Shown here: piece after piece, positions 31,544 through 40,289 of the stretch
Layout: every line of letters starts with the position of its first letter
Numbering within the stretch: position 1 is the first letter of the stretch
NCBI RefSeq assembly: GCF_009674725.1
Contig: NZ_WKKH01000001.1
Coordinates: 186,001 to 250,000, forward strand
DNA from: Pedobacter petrophilus
GTDB taxonomy: Bacteria > Bacteroidota > Bacteroidia > Sphingobacteriales > Sphingobacteriaceae
DNA: 64,000 bases
Reading direction: 5' to 3'
Notes under the pieces: generated by a model
The model's input: only the letters and a program-made list of their open reading frames with translations
The model's database searches: none
What the model was told of the DNA's origin: nothing
Position numbers and translations under genes: made by a program

Positions 31544-32730
31544 TCCACAACTAAGTTAATGTTTTTTAAGATGATCGCACACGCTTCTTCGATTTCACCT
31601 TTCGTAATGATGAGGGGTGGAGCGATGCGCATTGAATTGCTGCAATGTAAAAACCAATCCGATAGCACCCCGTCGAGAATACAGGCATCAATAATCTTTT
31701 TATTAATCTCAAAGCTTTCAAATTCAACAGCCAGCATCAGGCCTTTACCCCTGATTTCTTTAATGGCTGGGTGTTTTAAAAGTGATTTAAATAGCTGTCC
31801 TTTATTCTCCACTTCATCTACAATTTTATTGTCGACCAAAGTTCTTAAGGTAGCTAAACCTGCCGCACAACAAACCGGGTGACCGCCAAAGGTAGTCATG
31901 TGACCTAAAATAGGCGTATGTGATAATACAGACATGATTTCGAGTGAACTAATGAAAGCTCCAATGGGCATTCCGCCGCCAATTCCTTTTGCAAGAAGTA
32001 ATACATCCGGAACGATATTGTAATGCTCAAAAGCAAACATTTTTCCGCTTCTACCGAAACCAGATTGTATTTCGTCGAAAATTAGAAGGGTTTTTGTTTC
32101 GCTGCATTTCGCCCTCAATGCTTGCATATAGGCCAGATCTGCAACCCTGATTCCTGCTTCACCCTGAATAGGTTCGATAAAAACTGCCGCAATATCTTCC
32201 GTTATTTCAGCTAAATCAGCTAGGCTATTATGTTGAATAAAACTGACATGAGGTAAAAACGGACCATAGCCAGAAGAATAGAAGTCGCTTTCCATTAAAC
32301 TTTCTGCACCTTGAGTACTCCCATGATAGGCATTTTTACAGGCAATGAAACCTTTTCTTCCTGTATAACGTTTTGCCAGTTTCATGGCTCCTTCTACTGC
32401 TTCAGTACCAGAATTTAAGAAGTAAGTGCAACTTAAAGTTTCCGGTAAAATATCAGTCAGGGCTTTTGCAAAGTTTACTTGTGGCGTTTGTACATATTCC
32501 CCATAAACCATTAAATGCATATAGGTTTCGGCCTGCTTTTGAATGGCTTTTACTACTGCAGGATGGCAATGGCCAACATTACTTACGCCGATACCAGCAA
32601 TCAGATCCAAATGTTTTTTATCTGATGAATCGTAGATGTAAACACCTTTTGCCCTGACAAATTCGAGCATTAAAGGTTCAGGAGAAGTTTGTGCGTTGTG
32701 TTGTAAAAATAACTGACGTTGGGTAAGCAT
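31531..32730 (-). CDS. Class III (ornithine/acetylornithine-like) aminotransferase
   Basis: A 399-residue PLP-dependent fold-type I aminotransferase of subgroup II. Motifs: YFLNSGTEAVEGAMKLAKR, the PLP-stacking AYHGST, the cofactor-binding aspartate in LLIFDEIQSGFGRSG, the Schiff-base lysine in LLLAKGIGGGMPIGAF (K248), and THFGG-like TTFGGHPVCCAAGLA. Ornithine, acetylornithine, GABA or lysine aminotransferase are all possible; no arginine or lysine pathway gene is adjacent to decide. Its -7 box ends 4 nt before the ATG. The last four residues (ERKG) are encoded within heptad array H5, suggesting the original C-terminus was altered. Confidence 0.88.
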   Translation of the reverse strand: MLTQRQLFLQHNAQTSPEPLMLEFVRAKGVYIYDSSDKKHLDLIAGIGVSNVGHCHPAVVKAIQKQAETYMHLMVYGEYVQTPQVNFAKALTDILPETLSCTYFLNSGTEAVEGAMKLAKRYTGRKGFIACKNAYHGSTQGAESLMESDFYSSGYGPFLPHVSFIQHNSLADLAEITEDIAAVFIEPIQGEAGIRVADLAYMQALRAKCSETKTLLIFDEIQSGFGRSGKMFAFEHYNIVPDVLLLAKGIGGGMPIGAFISSLEIMSVLSHTPILGHMTTFGGHPVCCAAGLATLRTLVDNKIVDEVENKGQLFKSLLKHPAIKEIRGKGLMLAVEFESFEINKKIIDACILDGVLSDWFLHCSNSMRIAPPLIITKGEIEEACAIILKNINLVVERKG

Positions 32731-32734
32731 GGCA

Positions 32735-32742
32735 CAAAAGTA
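32735..32742 (-). promoter_or_regulatory. -7 box TACTTTTG 4 nt before the aminotransferase ATG
   Basis: The minus strand reads TACTTTTG-TGCC-ATG, an exact TAnnTTTG match with spacing predicting a leaderless or nearly leaderless mRNA. Confidence 0.5.
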
Positions 32743-32760
32743 CGCGAAAACGGGATGAAT

Positions 32761-33468
32761 CTAATTTTTATTAGTCATCTTATGATAAAAATCTGCATAC
32801 TTTCTTCCTATAGAAATTTTCAGATCATTACTAAGCACTACATGCGAACGTTCTAGAATTTTTATTTTATTTTCAGAAATGATAAAGGAGCGATGGATTT
32901 GAGAAAACGCTTTTACTTTCAATAAAAAGATGGCTATTTCAGATAAACTGGAGTTGGAGAAAATAACTTCATTTTTAGTATATATTTTAGTGCCCTTTTC
33001 TTGTGCCTCTATTGCTATCGCATCAGCTATTTTAAGTTTAATCAATTGATTTCTCTGCATCTTACTTTTAATCAGGATAAATTCATTTTCAGGAGGATGA
33101 ACTATTTCATCGTTGGAAAATAAATTTGTAGTAGCCCTCTCAAATTTTGATTGTGATATCGGTTTTAATAAAAAATCATCAGCATTCAACTCATAAGAAT
33201 TAATGGCATAATTGGCATGTGCGGTTGTAAAAATCAGCTTTTTTGTTTGATGTTTGATTAATTCTGCCAGTTCCAGTCCATTTATTCCAGGCATTTCAAT
33301 ATCAAGAAAGATAATATCCACAGGCTTTGTCCGCTTCGTTATTTCTGAAAGCGCAATAAGTGGATTGCTGTAAGCTTTAATAAGTTTAAGATTGGTTTGT
33401 TCAGCAATGTAACTGGTTAAAATCTCAAGAGCAGAAAATTCATCATCAATGGCCAGGCAGGTGTACAT
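32761..33468 (-). CDS. LytR/AlgR-type (LytTR) response regulator
   Basis: 235 residues: CheY-like receiver (1-115) with IDDE near the N-terminus, phospho-acceptor D56 (IIFLDIEMPG) and lysine in FLLKPIS; then a LytTR DNA-binding domain (about 130-235, FILIKSKMQRNQLIKLKIAD, FSQIHRSFIISENKI). No LytS-type kinase gene is adjacent, so it is an orphan. It is divergent from the secreted peptide / GLPGLI / barrel genes over a 239-bp intergenic region and is a natural candidate to control them. Confidence 0.9.
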   Translation of the reverse strand: MYTCLAIDDEFSALEILTSYIAEQTNLKLIKAYSNPLIALSEITKRTKPVDIIFLDIEMPGINGLELAELIKHQTKKLIFTTAHANYAINSYELNADDFLLKPISQSKFERATTNLFSNDEIVHPPENEFILIKSKMQRNQLIKLKIADAIAIEAQEKGTKIYTKNEVIFSNSSLSEIAIFLLKVKAFSQIHRSFIISENKIKILERSHVVLSNDLKISIGRKYADFYHKMTNKN

Positions 33469-33630
33469 ATTTATTAGTATTGGAGAGGTTAATTTAGGGT
33501 GTGTCAGTTTAATTAGTCACAATATAATATTTAAACTTAAGTTTTGCAAAATCGAAATTTACATAAATAAAAAAAAATGTCGTTGGGGTAGCCTCGATTG
33601 TCGTTCATGCCTTTTGCTTGGTTATTCATT

Positions 33631-33648
33631 CCAAAATTTTTATTTTGG
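33631..33648. promoter_or_regulatory. Inverted repeat in the divergent region before the peptide gene
   Basis: CCAAAAT-tttt-ATTTTGG is a perfect 7-bp inverted repeat, 60 bp before the ATG of the secreted peptide gene. A possible operator; LytTR sites are usually direct repeats, so the binder is open. Confidence 0.3.
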
Positions 33649-33707
33649 ATTTTTATCAATGAGTTTTGAGGTAATTAATTAAATATTAAACCTTTAAACA
33701 TTAAAAG

Positions 33708-33941
33708 ATGAAAAAATTATTATTTACATTGGCTTTGGCAACTTTTGGATTTTTTGCTCAGGCAAGCACAACACCTACTGCTAACAATACTATTGACTTA
33801 ACCAGCAATATGGTTGTTTTTGAAAGTGTACTTTCCGCTTCTGAAGCAATAGCAAAAGATGTTATTTATTTAGGGGTTTATGACGTATATGTGGATGGGG
33901 TTTACATAGGCACCTATCACGTGTATCTGATAACTAATTAA
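33708..33941 (+). CDS. Small secreted Tyr/Val-rich peptide
   Basis: 77 residues with a clear signal peptide (MKKLLFTLALATFGFFAQA), leaving a mature chain of about 58. The N-terminal half is polar; the C-terminal 25 residues alternate aromatic and beta-branched residues, with VY four times (57-58, 60-61, 65-66, 72-73) and YxGxY-like spacing (VYVDGVYIGTYHVYLITN). This would form beta-strands or aggregate. No family is recognised. A hairpin with T-run follows the stop, so this mRNA may be made in excess over the downstream GLPGLI gene. It is probably exported to the periplasm or beyond; its role is unknown. Confidence 0.7.
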   Translation: MKKLLFTLALATFGFFAQASTTPTANNTIDLTSNMVVFESVLSASEAIAKDVIYLGVYDVYVDGVYIGTYHVYLITN

Positions 33942-33959
33942 CCTCAAAAAAACTGATAG

Positions 33960-33998
33960 CGCAGAAAAATCAGAAGTATTCTTCTGCGTTATTTTATT
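33960..33998 (+). terminator. Terminator/attenuator between peptide and GLPGLI genes
   Basis: CGCAGAA (33960-33966) pairs with TTCTGCG (33982-33988), followed by TTATTTTATTT. It lies 18 bp past the peptide stop and 9 bp before the GLPGLI start, so some read-through is expected if the genes form one operon. Confidence 0.6.
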
Positions 33999-34006
33999 TC
34001 CTATTT

Positions 34007-34729
34007 ATGAAGAACTATTTTTTTATACTGGCAGCAATGATTTGTTTTAATGCTAATGCCCAATCTGTTATAATCCGTTATGAAGAAAGAGCGAATATAG
34101 AGAATCAATTAAAAAATGTAACTGATCCCGAGACTAGGAAAAGAGTTTCGGCACACCTGTCAAAGCCAACCAACTACTTGTTGTACTATGATAATGGGGT
34201 GTCATTTTACATTGCAGAGCCTGAGTCAGATAAAAATGAAGAACTCAGCCTAAAAGACAATGATCAGGCTAAAAAAGTTGAAATTGGAAAAAACAGTGGC
34301 GGACTTTATAAAAATCAAAAAACAAATGAATATTTGCATGAAGCGGATATTTTAGGAAAGAAATTTTTGGTGATTGATCAACTAGTAAAATATAACTGGA
34401 CCATTACGACAGAGGGAAAGAGTATTGGTACATATAAAGTGAAAAAAGCTACGGCTAAGATAAATGGAGAAAATATCACAGCGTGGTACACTACAGATTT
34501 ACCAATACAGGATGGCCCAAAGGATTACTATGGATTACCGGGACTAATTATTGAAGTAATTGGAGAGAAAAAAACATACCAGGCTGTTAAGGTTATTAAT
34601 AATAAATCTGGACTTACCATCAACAAACCTTCAAAAGGGGAAAAGGTAAATAAAGAGAAGTACAATAAAATTTTAAATGAAAAAATAAATGAGCTTAAGC
34701 AAGGGATAGGTAATTCCTTAGGAAATTAA
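34007..34729 (+). CDS. GLPGLI family protein
   Basis: 240 residues with a signal peptide (MKNYFFILAAMICFNANAQ). The family's defining motif is present as DYYGLPGLIIEV (GLPGLI at 166-171), preceded by the usual ITAWYTTDLPIQDGP. These envelope proteins occur only in Bacteroidota, often beside a TonB-type or CarboxypepD_reg barrel as here; their biochemical function is not established. The C-terminus is lysine-rich (KPSKGEKVNKEKYNKILNEK). It lies 10 bp before the barrel gene, so the two are probably co-translated. Confidence 0.9.
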   Translation: MKNYFFILAAMICFNANAQSVIIRYEERANIENQLKNVTDPETRKRVSAHLSKPTNYLLYYDNGVSFYIAEPESDKNEELSLKDNDQAKKVEIGKNSGGLYKNQKTNEYLHEADILGKKFLVIDQLVKYNWTITTEGKSIGTYKVKKATAKINGENITAWYTTDLPIQDGPKDYYGLPGLIIEVIGEKKTYQAVKVINNKSGLTINKPSKGEKVNKEKYNKILNEKINELKQGIGNSLGN

Positions 34730-34739
34730 AAACTTAACT

Positions 34740-37373
34740 GTGAAGTACATCTTTTGTGCATTTTTATTCCTGGCTCCAAACTTATGTTTATCTCAAAATT
34801 TTATCCGTGGTGTTGTTCAAGATAGTTTGAATAGCCCAGTATTTGCCGCAAGTGTACAAATAACTGAATCTAATTCAGGTAAAGTAATATCATACACCAG
34901 TACAGATAGCAAAGGTAAATTCGAACTTCCTTTCAAAAATTCAGGAAATTATCTTCTGGAAGTTAATCACTTATCTTTCCAAAGGTATAAGCGAGATGTG
35001 CAATTAAAACCTGAAATAAATATTGACCTGAAGATCATGCTCAGAGAGTCTTATGCGCTTCTGGATGAGGTGATTGTAAAGTCAACCGCTACAGCAAAGC
35101 AAAGTGGTGATACCATTAGTTATAATTTAAAAGCCCTTACCACCGGGAATGAACAGAAACTAAAGGATGTTATTAAACGGCTTCCTGGTCTTGAAATAAA
35201 TGATGATGGAAAGATTACTACTAATGGAAAGGTGATTAATGATTTAATGGTTAACGGTAAAAAGATTTTTGGCGATAACCATCAAATGGCAACCGAAAAC
35301 ATAAATGCTGAAATGTTAGAGGGTATTGACCTGTTAAATAATTATGAGAGTTTTTCTGCAATTAAAGAAATTGAGGGTAGTGATAAGACCGCTTTAAATA
35401 TCAAAATCAAAAAAGAGTACCTCGGTAAAATTACCGGAAATGCCGATGGTTATGGCGCTCATAAAGAAAGATATAAGGCACACAGTAATCTGTTCCGATT
35501 TGGAACAAAAGCCAATGTTACGGCCATTGTTGATTTGAATAATACGGGAGAACAGGCGCTATCTTTAAAGGATTACATCAGCATGAGTAAAAGTATCAAA
35601 GAGGACCTTAAAAACAATGATGCTGCGCTATCAAGCTTTATAAACTTGCCATCCATTCCCGATTTTTTAGTCCAGAATAATAATGTGGAGACTAAAAGAT
35701 CAGAATTTGCCTCTTTCGATTTTGCCTATAATGCAACAAGTAAGATTGCCGTTAACGGATTTAGTATTTTTGATTTTACAAAATCTAACGAGAAAATTCT
35801 TTCCAATAAAAGCATATTTAGGCTCGGTCAGCCAATCACTACAACAGATAGTCAATCAGCAATTAATCATTTTTTCTTTAACCAAACCAAAGTAAATATC
35901 GATTATAAACCAAACCAGAATACACTCTTAAATTACTCCATTATTTTTGATCCGAGTGAAGCAGAACGAGGCCGAAATACAAATACTGAAATGATTAGTG
36001 ATTCTATTTCAAATTCAGAAATAAATGATCGGTTTAATTATACTTTGGGGCATCAATTAAGTTATATTATTCGTATTGCCAAAAATAAATTGCTGTCATT
36101 TAATGCCTTTCAGGAATTTAAGCAGCAAGATGATGATTATACCTTGCAAAGTAGCGAGGGCGTTTATGGTCAATCATTCACAAACCTATCCCAAAATAAA
36201 AATATTTTTAAATTCGAAACAGGTCTTTTTGCAAAATATACTCAAAAAATTAAGAATCATATATTGCGGTTAAATTCTGGCTTTTTTACGATAAACAATC
36301 GGTTTTCTATAGAAAATAGCTTAAATAATTCTTTTGCAAACCAGATTAAAACCAATTTAGATTACAGCTTCTTTGATGCTTCGATAATGCGAAAAATAGG
36401 TTTATTTCAATATCGTTTCAAAGCTGAATTTCGAAATTCAATAATCAGTAGTGGGGGTGAAAGAAAAGAAATATTTCAATTTTTGCCTACGGCTCAGTTC
36501 AAAATGGCCTTTTCCCAAACGCATAATTTAACACTTTCTTACAACAGAACACTTGATTTTCCAAAGATTGAGCAATTGAACGAATTCTCTTATGCGAGTG
36601 ATTTCAGAAACCTGGTTTTACCAAGTCAATTGTCGTATAGCGAGGTATTTAATCAGGATATATTTTCGGTCAATTATTTTAAGTTTGATTTATATAGCGG
36701 AACAGTTCTAATGGCTAACAGCTCAATAACCGAAGCAGATCAATCTTTTACCACGAATACAAATAACCGCTTGTATTTTAATGAAATTCAGAATATGATC
36801 TCTCCAAAATATTTCACTTGGAACTCGAGTATAGGTTTTGAACAGAGAATAAGCAGTTTGAACAGTAAGTTTAAATTAAATGCTAATCATATCTATTCGG
36901 ATAATTATAATCACATCAACAATTTGCAAAATAGGAGTAAAACAAATATCTATACGATAAAAGGCAGCTTGAATAGTAATTTTAAAAGCCCCTTATTTAA
37001 TTACGAAGCAGGGCTGTTTTATTCTCTTCAGAAATCAATTTACACTTTGTTTAATAGCGATAATGAAATTAAGCGGTTAACGCCACTATTAAATTTTAAT
37101 GGGCGCATAGACAATAAGTTTAGATACTATATCAATAATGCTTATGAAATTTTTAAAGCAAATGGTTCCAAAAGGTATTTTTATGATTTGGGCGTTAAGT
37201 TAATATATAATAAGGATGGTTCTAAATTTAAATACTGGATGGAAGGTGTTAATATCTTGAATATGAATAACCCTGAGATTATTGAAATTTCTTCAAACAA
37301 CAATACGTTTTCGGTTGATGTCATAAGCAGACTATCAGGATATGTAGGATTTGGCTTATCCTATCAATTTTAA
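34740..37373 (+). CDS. CarboxypepD_reg / TonB-receptor-like outer-membrane barrel
   Basis: 877 residues from a GTG start (GTGAAGTACATC); no ATG gives a signal peptide. Order: signal peptide (MKYIFCAFLFLAPNLCLSQ), CarboxypepD_reg domain (about 22-100, GVVQDSLNSPVFAASVQITE), a plug-like region (LKDVIKRLPGLEINDDGKIT, then VMVNGKKIFG-like at 170-178) and a long beta-barrel ending GYVGFGLSYQF. It belongs to the group of outer-membrane receptors that accompany GLPGLI proteins. It may form the outer-membrane channel for the locus; whether it imports or exports, and whether the small peptide is its cargo, is not known. Confidence 0.85.
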   Translation: MKYIFCAFLFLAPNLCLSQNFIRGVVQDSLNSPVFAASVQITESNSGKVISYTSTDSKGKFELPFKNSGNYLLEVNHLSFQRYKRDVQLKPEINIDLKIMLRESYALLDEVIVKSTATAKQSGDTISYNLKALTTGNEQKLKDVIKRLPGLEINDDGKITTNGKVINDLMVNGKKIFGDNHQMATENINAEMLEGIDLLNNYESFSAIKEIEGSDKTALNIKIKKEYLGKITGNADGYGAHKERYKAHSNLFRFGTKANVTAIVDLNNTGEQALSLKDYISMSKSIKEDLKNNDAALSSFINLPSIPDFLVQNNNVETKRSEFASFDFAYNATSKIAVNGFSIFDFTKSNEKILSNKSIFRLGQPITTTDSQSAINHFFFNQTKVNIDYKPNQNTLLNYSIIFDPSEAERGRNTNTEMISDSISNSEINDRFNYTLGHQLSYIIRIAKNKLLSFNAFQEFKQQDDDYTLQSSEGVYGQSFTNLSQNKNIFKFETGLFAKYTQKIKNHILRLNSGFFTINNRFSIENSLNNSFANQIKTNLDYSFFDASIMRKIGLFQYRFKAEFRNSIISSGGERKEIFQFLPTAQFKMAFSQTHNLTLSYNRTLDFPKIEQLNEFSYASDFRNLVLPSQLSYSEVFNQDIFSVNYFKFDLYSGTVLMANSSITEADQSFTTNTNNRLYFNEIQNMISPKYFTWNSSIGFEQRISSLNSKFKLNANHIYSDNYNHINNLQNRSKTNIYTIKGSLNSNFKSPLFNYEAGLFYSLQKSIYTLFNSDNEIKRLTPLLNFNGRIDNKFRYYINNAYEIFKANGSKRYFYDLGVKLIYNKDGSKFKYWMEGVNILNMNNPEIIEISSNNNTFSVDVISRLSGYVGFGLSYQF

Positions 37374-37420
37374 ATATCTTGCTTATATAAGTAAGCTAAA
37401 AAATAGCGATTAGAGACCGC

Positions 37421-37861
37421 TTAATCTCGCTTTCCGCCCCTAAACTTATTCAACAACTCCCGTTTAAATCCTTCCTGTGCACGGTAAAATTTACCAACCA
37501 CTTTAATTGGCAACTTAGATTTAAGTTTGTTATAATATTTTTTATCAAGATTGAGGTCTCGCTGTTTAAAGTCAAACTCACTGGTAATTAAACTTTGAAC
37601 TTGTGCATCTGTAAGGTTATCTATCTCAGTCGTTTTTCTGTAAGAGATCATTTTTTGCATGCGCTCTTTTCGTAGTGCATTTTGCTCCCTTTGCATGTCG
37701 TTATAAATCGGCCAGAAAACCTTGGCCTCTTCAGGTGAAAGATCTAATTTTTGGGTAAAAAAGGCAATTTTTAAAGATTCTATTTCTTCACTTTTTGGCT
37801 TTTGGGCCAAGAGTGTTGTTGGTAATAAAAACATCAAAGTAGCGAAAAGTAAATTTCTCAT
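37421..37861 (-). CDS. Spy/CpxP-like periplasmic helical protein
   Basis: 146 residues with a signal peptide (MRNLLFATLMFLLPTTLLAQ). The rest is highly helical and charged, with the metal-resistance/Spy-like pattern IAFFTQKLDLSPEEAKVFWP, then YNDMQREQNALRKERM. Such proteins commonly end ECF-sigma operons in Bacteroidota and may act as periplasmic sensors or chaperones. It is the last of three genes (sigma, anti-sigma, Spy-like) on this strand, 71 bp after the anti-sigma-like gene. A weak hairpin (GCTTA...TAAGC at 37381) lies beyond it. Confidence 0.8.
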   Translation of the reverse strand: MRNLLFATLMFLLPTTLLAQKPKSEEIESLKIAFFTQKLDLSPEEAKVFWPIYNDMQREQNALRKERMQKMISYRKTTEIDNLTDAQVQSLITSEFDFKQRDLNLDKKYYNKLKSKLPIKVVGKFYRAQEGFKRELLNKFRGGKRD

Positions 37862-37932
37862 TTTATATTTTATGCTGATTTCCAGGTGATAAAGCGATAA
37901 TGATTACCAATTAATGTTTAATCATCAAGTGC

Positions 37933-38589
37933 TTATAAATTGTTTAACTCATGAGATAAATCACTCGGAGAGTAATTACTCAAAAGGTAGTTTTCCATTT
38001 CTGTATCTGAGGCAGAAGTATTGGTTACTGTTGTGTTATTCTGAGCCTCTAAATGCTCAATAATTGTGCTTTCATCAATATCGTATAGAAGTTGTTCATT
38101 AGCCAATTCTGCAGTTTGTAGTTGCGTTACAGGAATAGGAGTTGAATTATTCTGATAAAAATACGCACCATATGATGCCATCAAAACGAAACAAGCTGCG
38201 CTGGCGTACTTAACGACGTTTCTGCTCCAAAGCGGGATAATTTTAGCCTCTTTCTTCGGTTCTTCAAATGCAATTTTATGATTAATCTTATTCTCTAGTG
38301 TCTCAAAATAACCTGCTGGAACGGCGAAAGCATCTTCAGCTTTTGGCCGTGCGGCTAACTTAATATTGGTTTCAATGCGTTCCGTTAGGTTTTCAAAATA
38401 ATCCTGCGGAACTTCAAAAACATTGTCATTCATTTTTTTGTTTAGGCTGTCTATAAAAATAGCCGCCGCCACATGCGCTTCAACACTATCGAAATATCCA
38501 TTTGGAACTGTAAAAGGATTGCGCTTTTGCCTTGCTGCCAGGGCAGGAGCATCCTTTTTCCAATCGTTATTTTCTATATTCTCATTCAT
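37933..38589 (-). CDS. Putative membrane anti-sigma factor with three F-x-VPxxYF motifs
   Basis: 218 residues from the ATG at 38589; the frame's first codon at 38607 is a TTG. One membrane helix (about 126-145, YASAACFVLMASYGAYFY) divides a cytoplasmic N-terminal domain from a periplasmic tail. The N-terminal part has three copies of one motif about 30 residues apart: PFTVPNGYFDSV (25-36), VFEVPQDYFENL (57-68) and AFAVPAGYFETL (87-98). Its position 33 bp after an ECF sigma gene and the single helix suggest it holds the sigma factor at the membrane. The sequence is not the classical ZAS or FecR type, so the anti-sigma role is inferred from context. Confidence 0.7.
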   Translation of the reverse strand: MNENIENNDWKKDAPALAARQKRNPFTVPNGYFDSVEAHVAAAIFIDSLNKKMNDNVFEVPQDYFENLTERIETNIKLAARPKAEDAFAVPAGYFETLENKINHKIAFEEPKKEAKIIPLWSRNVVKYASAACFVLMASYGAYFYQNNSTPIPVTQLQTAELANEQLLYDIDESTIIEHLEAQNNTTVTNTSASDTEMENYLLSNYSPSDLSHELNNL

Positions 38590-38622
38590 CACAGTTATAT
38601 GATACAATTAGTGTGAAAAGGT

Positions 38623-39183
38623 TTAATAATCAATTTCATCATTTGTAATAAAAGCTTCAATTTTTTTTGCGGCTATATGAAATGACGCTTTTAAGGCGCC
38701 CACAGAAGTTCCCAGGATCTGAGAAATCTCTTCATATTTCAGGTCGTCAAAATATTTCATATTGAAGATCAATCGTTGCTTTTCGGGAAGCGTGAGAATT
38801 GCTTTCTGCAGTTTTAACTCCAGTTTATCCCCATTAAAATAAGAAGAAGCCACAAGGTTTTCGGCCAATTCAGACGATACATCGTCTAAAGAGGTATTAT
38901 TTTTCAGTTTCTGCTTATTCAGGAAGGTGATGGATTCATTTGTCGCAATACGGTAAATCCAGGTGTAGAGCTGAGAATCGTTTCTAAATTTATCCAGATT
39001 TTTCCAAACCTTTACAAAAACTTCCTGCAAGAGGTCATCACAATCATCGTGGTTAAGCACCATGCGCCTGATGTGCCAGTAAATTTTCTGCTGATATTTT
39101 TTTAAAAGCAAATTGAAGGCTTCATTGCGGGTTTTTTCAACGGCAAACATTTCCAGAATGTGCGAATCTTCAATTGGTTTCAT
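38623..39183 (-). CDS. ECF-type RNA polymerase sigma factor
   Basis: 186 residues with sigma-70 region 2 (about 25-95, HDDCDDLLQEVFVKVWKNLD, LYTWIYRIATNESITFLN) and region 4 (about 125-180, LPEKQRLIFNMKYFDDLKYE, EISQILGTSVGALKASFH). Regions 1 and 3 are absent, as in ECF factors. First gene of a three-gene unit with a putative anti-sigma factor and a Spy-like protein, which suggests an envelope-stress or metal response. No classical -7 box was found upstream, consistent with possible autoregulation from its own type of promoter. Confidence 0.92.
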   Translation of the reverse strand: MKPIEDSHILEMFAVEKTRNEAFNLLLKKYQQKIYWHIRRMVLNHDDCDDLLQEVFVKVWKNLDKFRNDSQLYTWIYRIATNESITFLNKQKLKNNTSLDDVSSELAENLVASSYFNGDKLELKLQKAILTLPEKQRLIFNMKYFDDLKYEEISQILGTSVGALKASFHIAAKKIEAFITNDEIDY

Positions 39184-39208
39184 TAAAGGGGATTTGTCTA
39201 TTTACAAC

Positions 39209-39255
39209 AAAGGCACGGAGATCACCAAGGTATACTTCGTGTGCTCTGTGCCTTT
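39209..39255. repeat. Long imperfect hairpin (21-nt arms)
   Basis: AAAGGCACGGAGATCACCAAG (39209-39229) faces its near-complement (39235-39255) over a 5-nt loop, with three true mismatches and one G-T. It fills the 87-bp gap between the tkt C-half and the sigma gene and could end the tkt transcript. Confidence 0.6.
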
Positions 39256-39270
39256 TATTTTTGTTAAATT

Positions 39271-40230
39271 TTAAGCTTTTTTTCTGCCAATAACTTTTTG
39301 AACGGCTTCAACAATGTTTACTGCATCTAAGCCGTATTTAGACATTAATTGATCTGGTGTTCCGCTTTCGCCAAAAGTATCATTGGTGGCTACAAATTCT
39401 TGTGGTGTTGGTAATTCAGTAGTTAGTAACCGTGCAACACTTTCACCTAAACCGCCGAATTTATTATGCTCTTCGCAAGTAACCACGCAACCTGTTTTCT
39501 TTACAGATGTTAAAATTGCTTCATCGTCTAATGGTTTAATGGTGTGGATGTTGATAATTTCAGCATCAATACCCAATTCAGCCAATTTTTCTCCAGCCTC
39601 AATTGCTTTCCAAACCATGTGGCCTGTTGCAATAATGGTTACATCAGTTCCTTCATTCACCATCCATGCTTTACCAATTTCAAATTTTTGATCAGGATCT
39701 GTAAATACTGGAATTACCGGGCGACCAAAACGCAGGTAAACCGGGCCTTCATACTCTGCAATGGCCATGGTTGCAGCTTTAGTTTGGTTATAATCACATG
39801 GATTAATTACCACCATACCTGGCAACATTTTCATTAAGCCTAAATCTTCCAGAATCTGGTGCGTTGCACCATCTTCACCTAAAGTTAAACCCGCGTGTGA
39901 AGCACAGATTTTAACGTTTTTATTAGAGTAGGCTACCGACTGGCGGATTTGATCGTAAACGCGACCTGTAGAAAAGTTAGCAAAAGTTCCGGTGAAAGGA
40001 ATTTTACCACCGATTGTCATACCTGCGGCAATACCAATCATGTTGGCCTCTGCAATACCTACCTGTGTAAAACGCTCAGGAAAATCTTTAATAAAAGCAT
40101 CCATCTTAAGCGATCCAACTAAATCGGCACATAAGGCAACCACATTTTCGTTTTTCTTTCCTGCCTCATGTAAGCCAGCTCCAAATCCCGATCGTGTATC
40201 TTTTTTCTCTGTATATGTGTATTTTTTCAC
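39271..40230 (-). CDS. Transketolase, C-terminal subunit
   Basis: 319 residues from a GTG start (GTGAAAAAATAC), covering the pyrimidine-binding domain (about 10-175, GIAEANMIGIAAGMTIGGKI with the catalytic glutamate) and the C-terminal transketolase domain (about 190-310). It should combine with the N-terminal subunit encoded just upstream to make a TPP-dependent transketolase in the non-oxidative pentose phosphate pathway. The split is a normal arrangement in many Bacteroidota and Archaea, not a frameshift: each half has its own start and the halves are separated by 124 bp. That gap holds a heptad array. Confidence 0.92.
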   Translation of the reverse strand: MKKYTYTEKKDTRSGFGAGLHEAGKKNENVVALCADLVGSLKMDAFIKDFPERFTQVGIAEANMIGIAAGMTIGGKIPFTGTFANFSTGRVYDQIRQSVAYSNKNVKICASHAGLTLGEDGATHQILEDLGLMKMLPGMVVINPCDYNQTKAATMAIAEYEGPVYLRFGRPVIPVFTDPDQKFEIGKAWMVNEGTDVTIIATGHMVWKAIEAGEKLAELGIDAEIINIHTIKPLDDEAILTSVKKTGCVVTCEEHNKFGGLGESVARLLTTELPTPQEFVATNDTFGESGTPDQLMSKYGLDAVNIVEAVQKVIGRKKA

Positions 40231-40289
40231 GTTTTTATATTTTTAATTAACTGCGTTCATGCTTGCTTCGCAGGTGTTCATTGTTTTTA

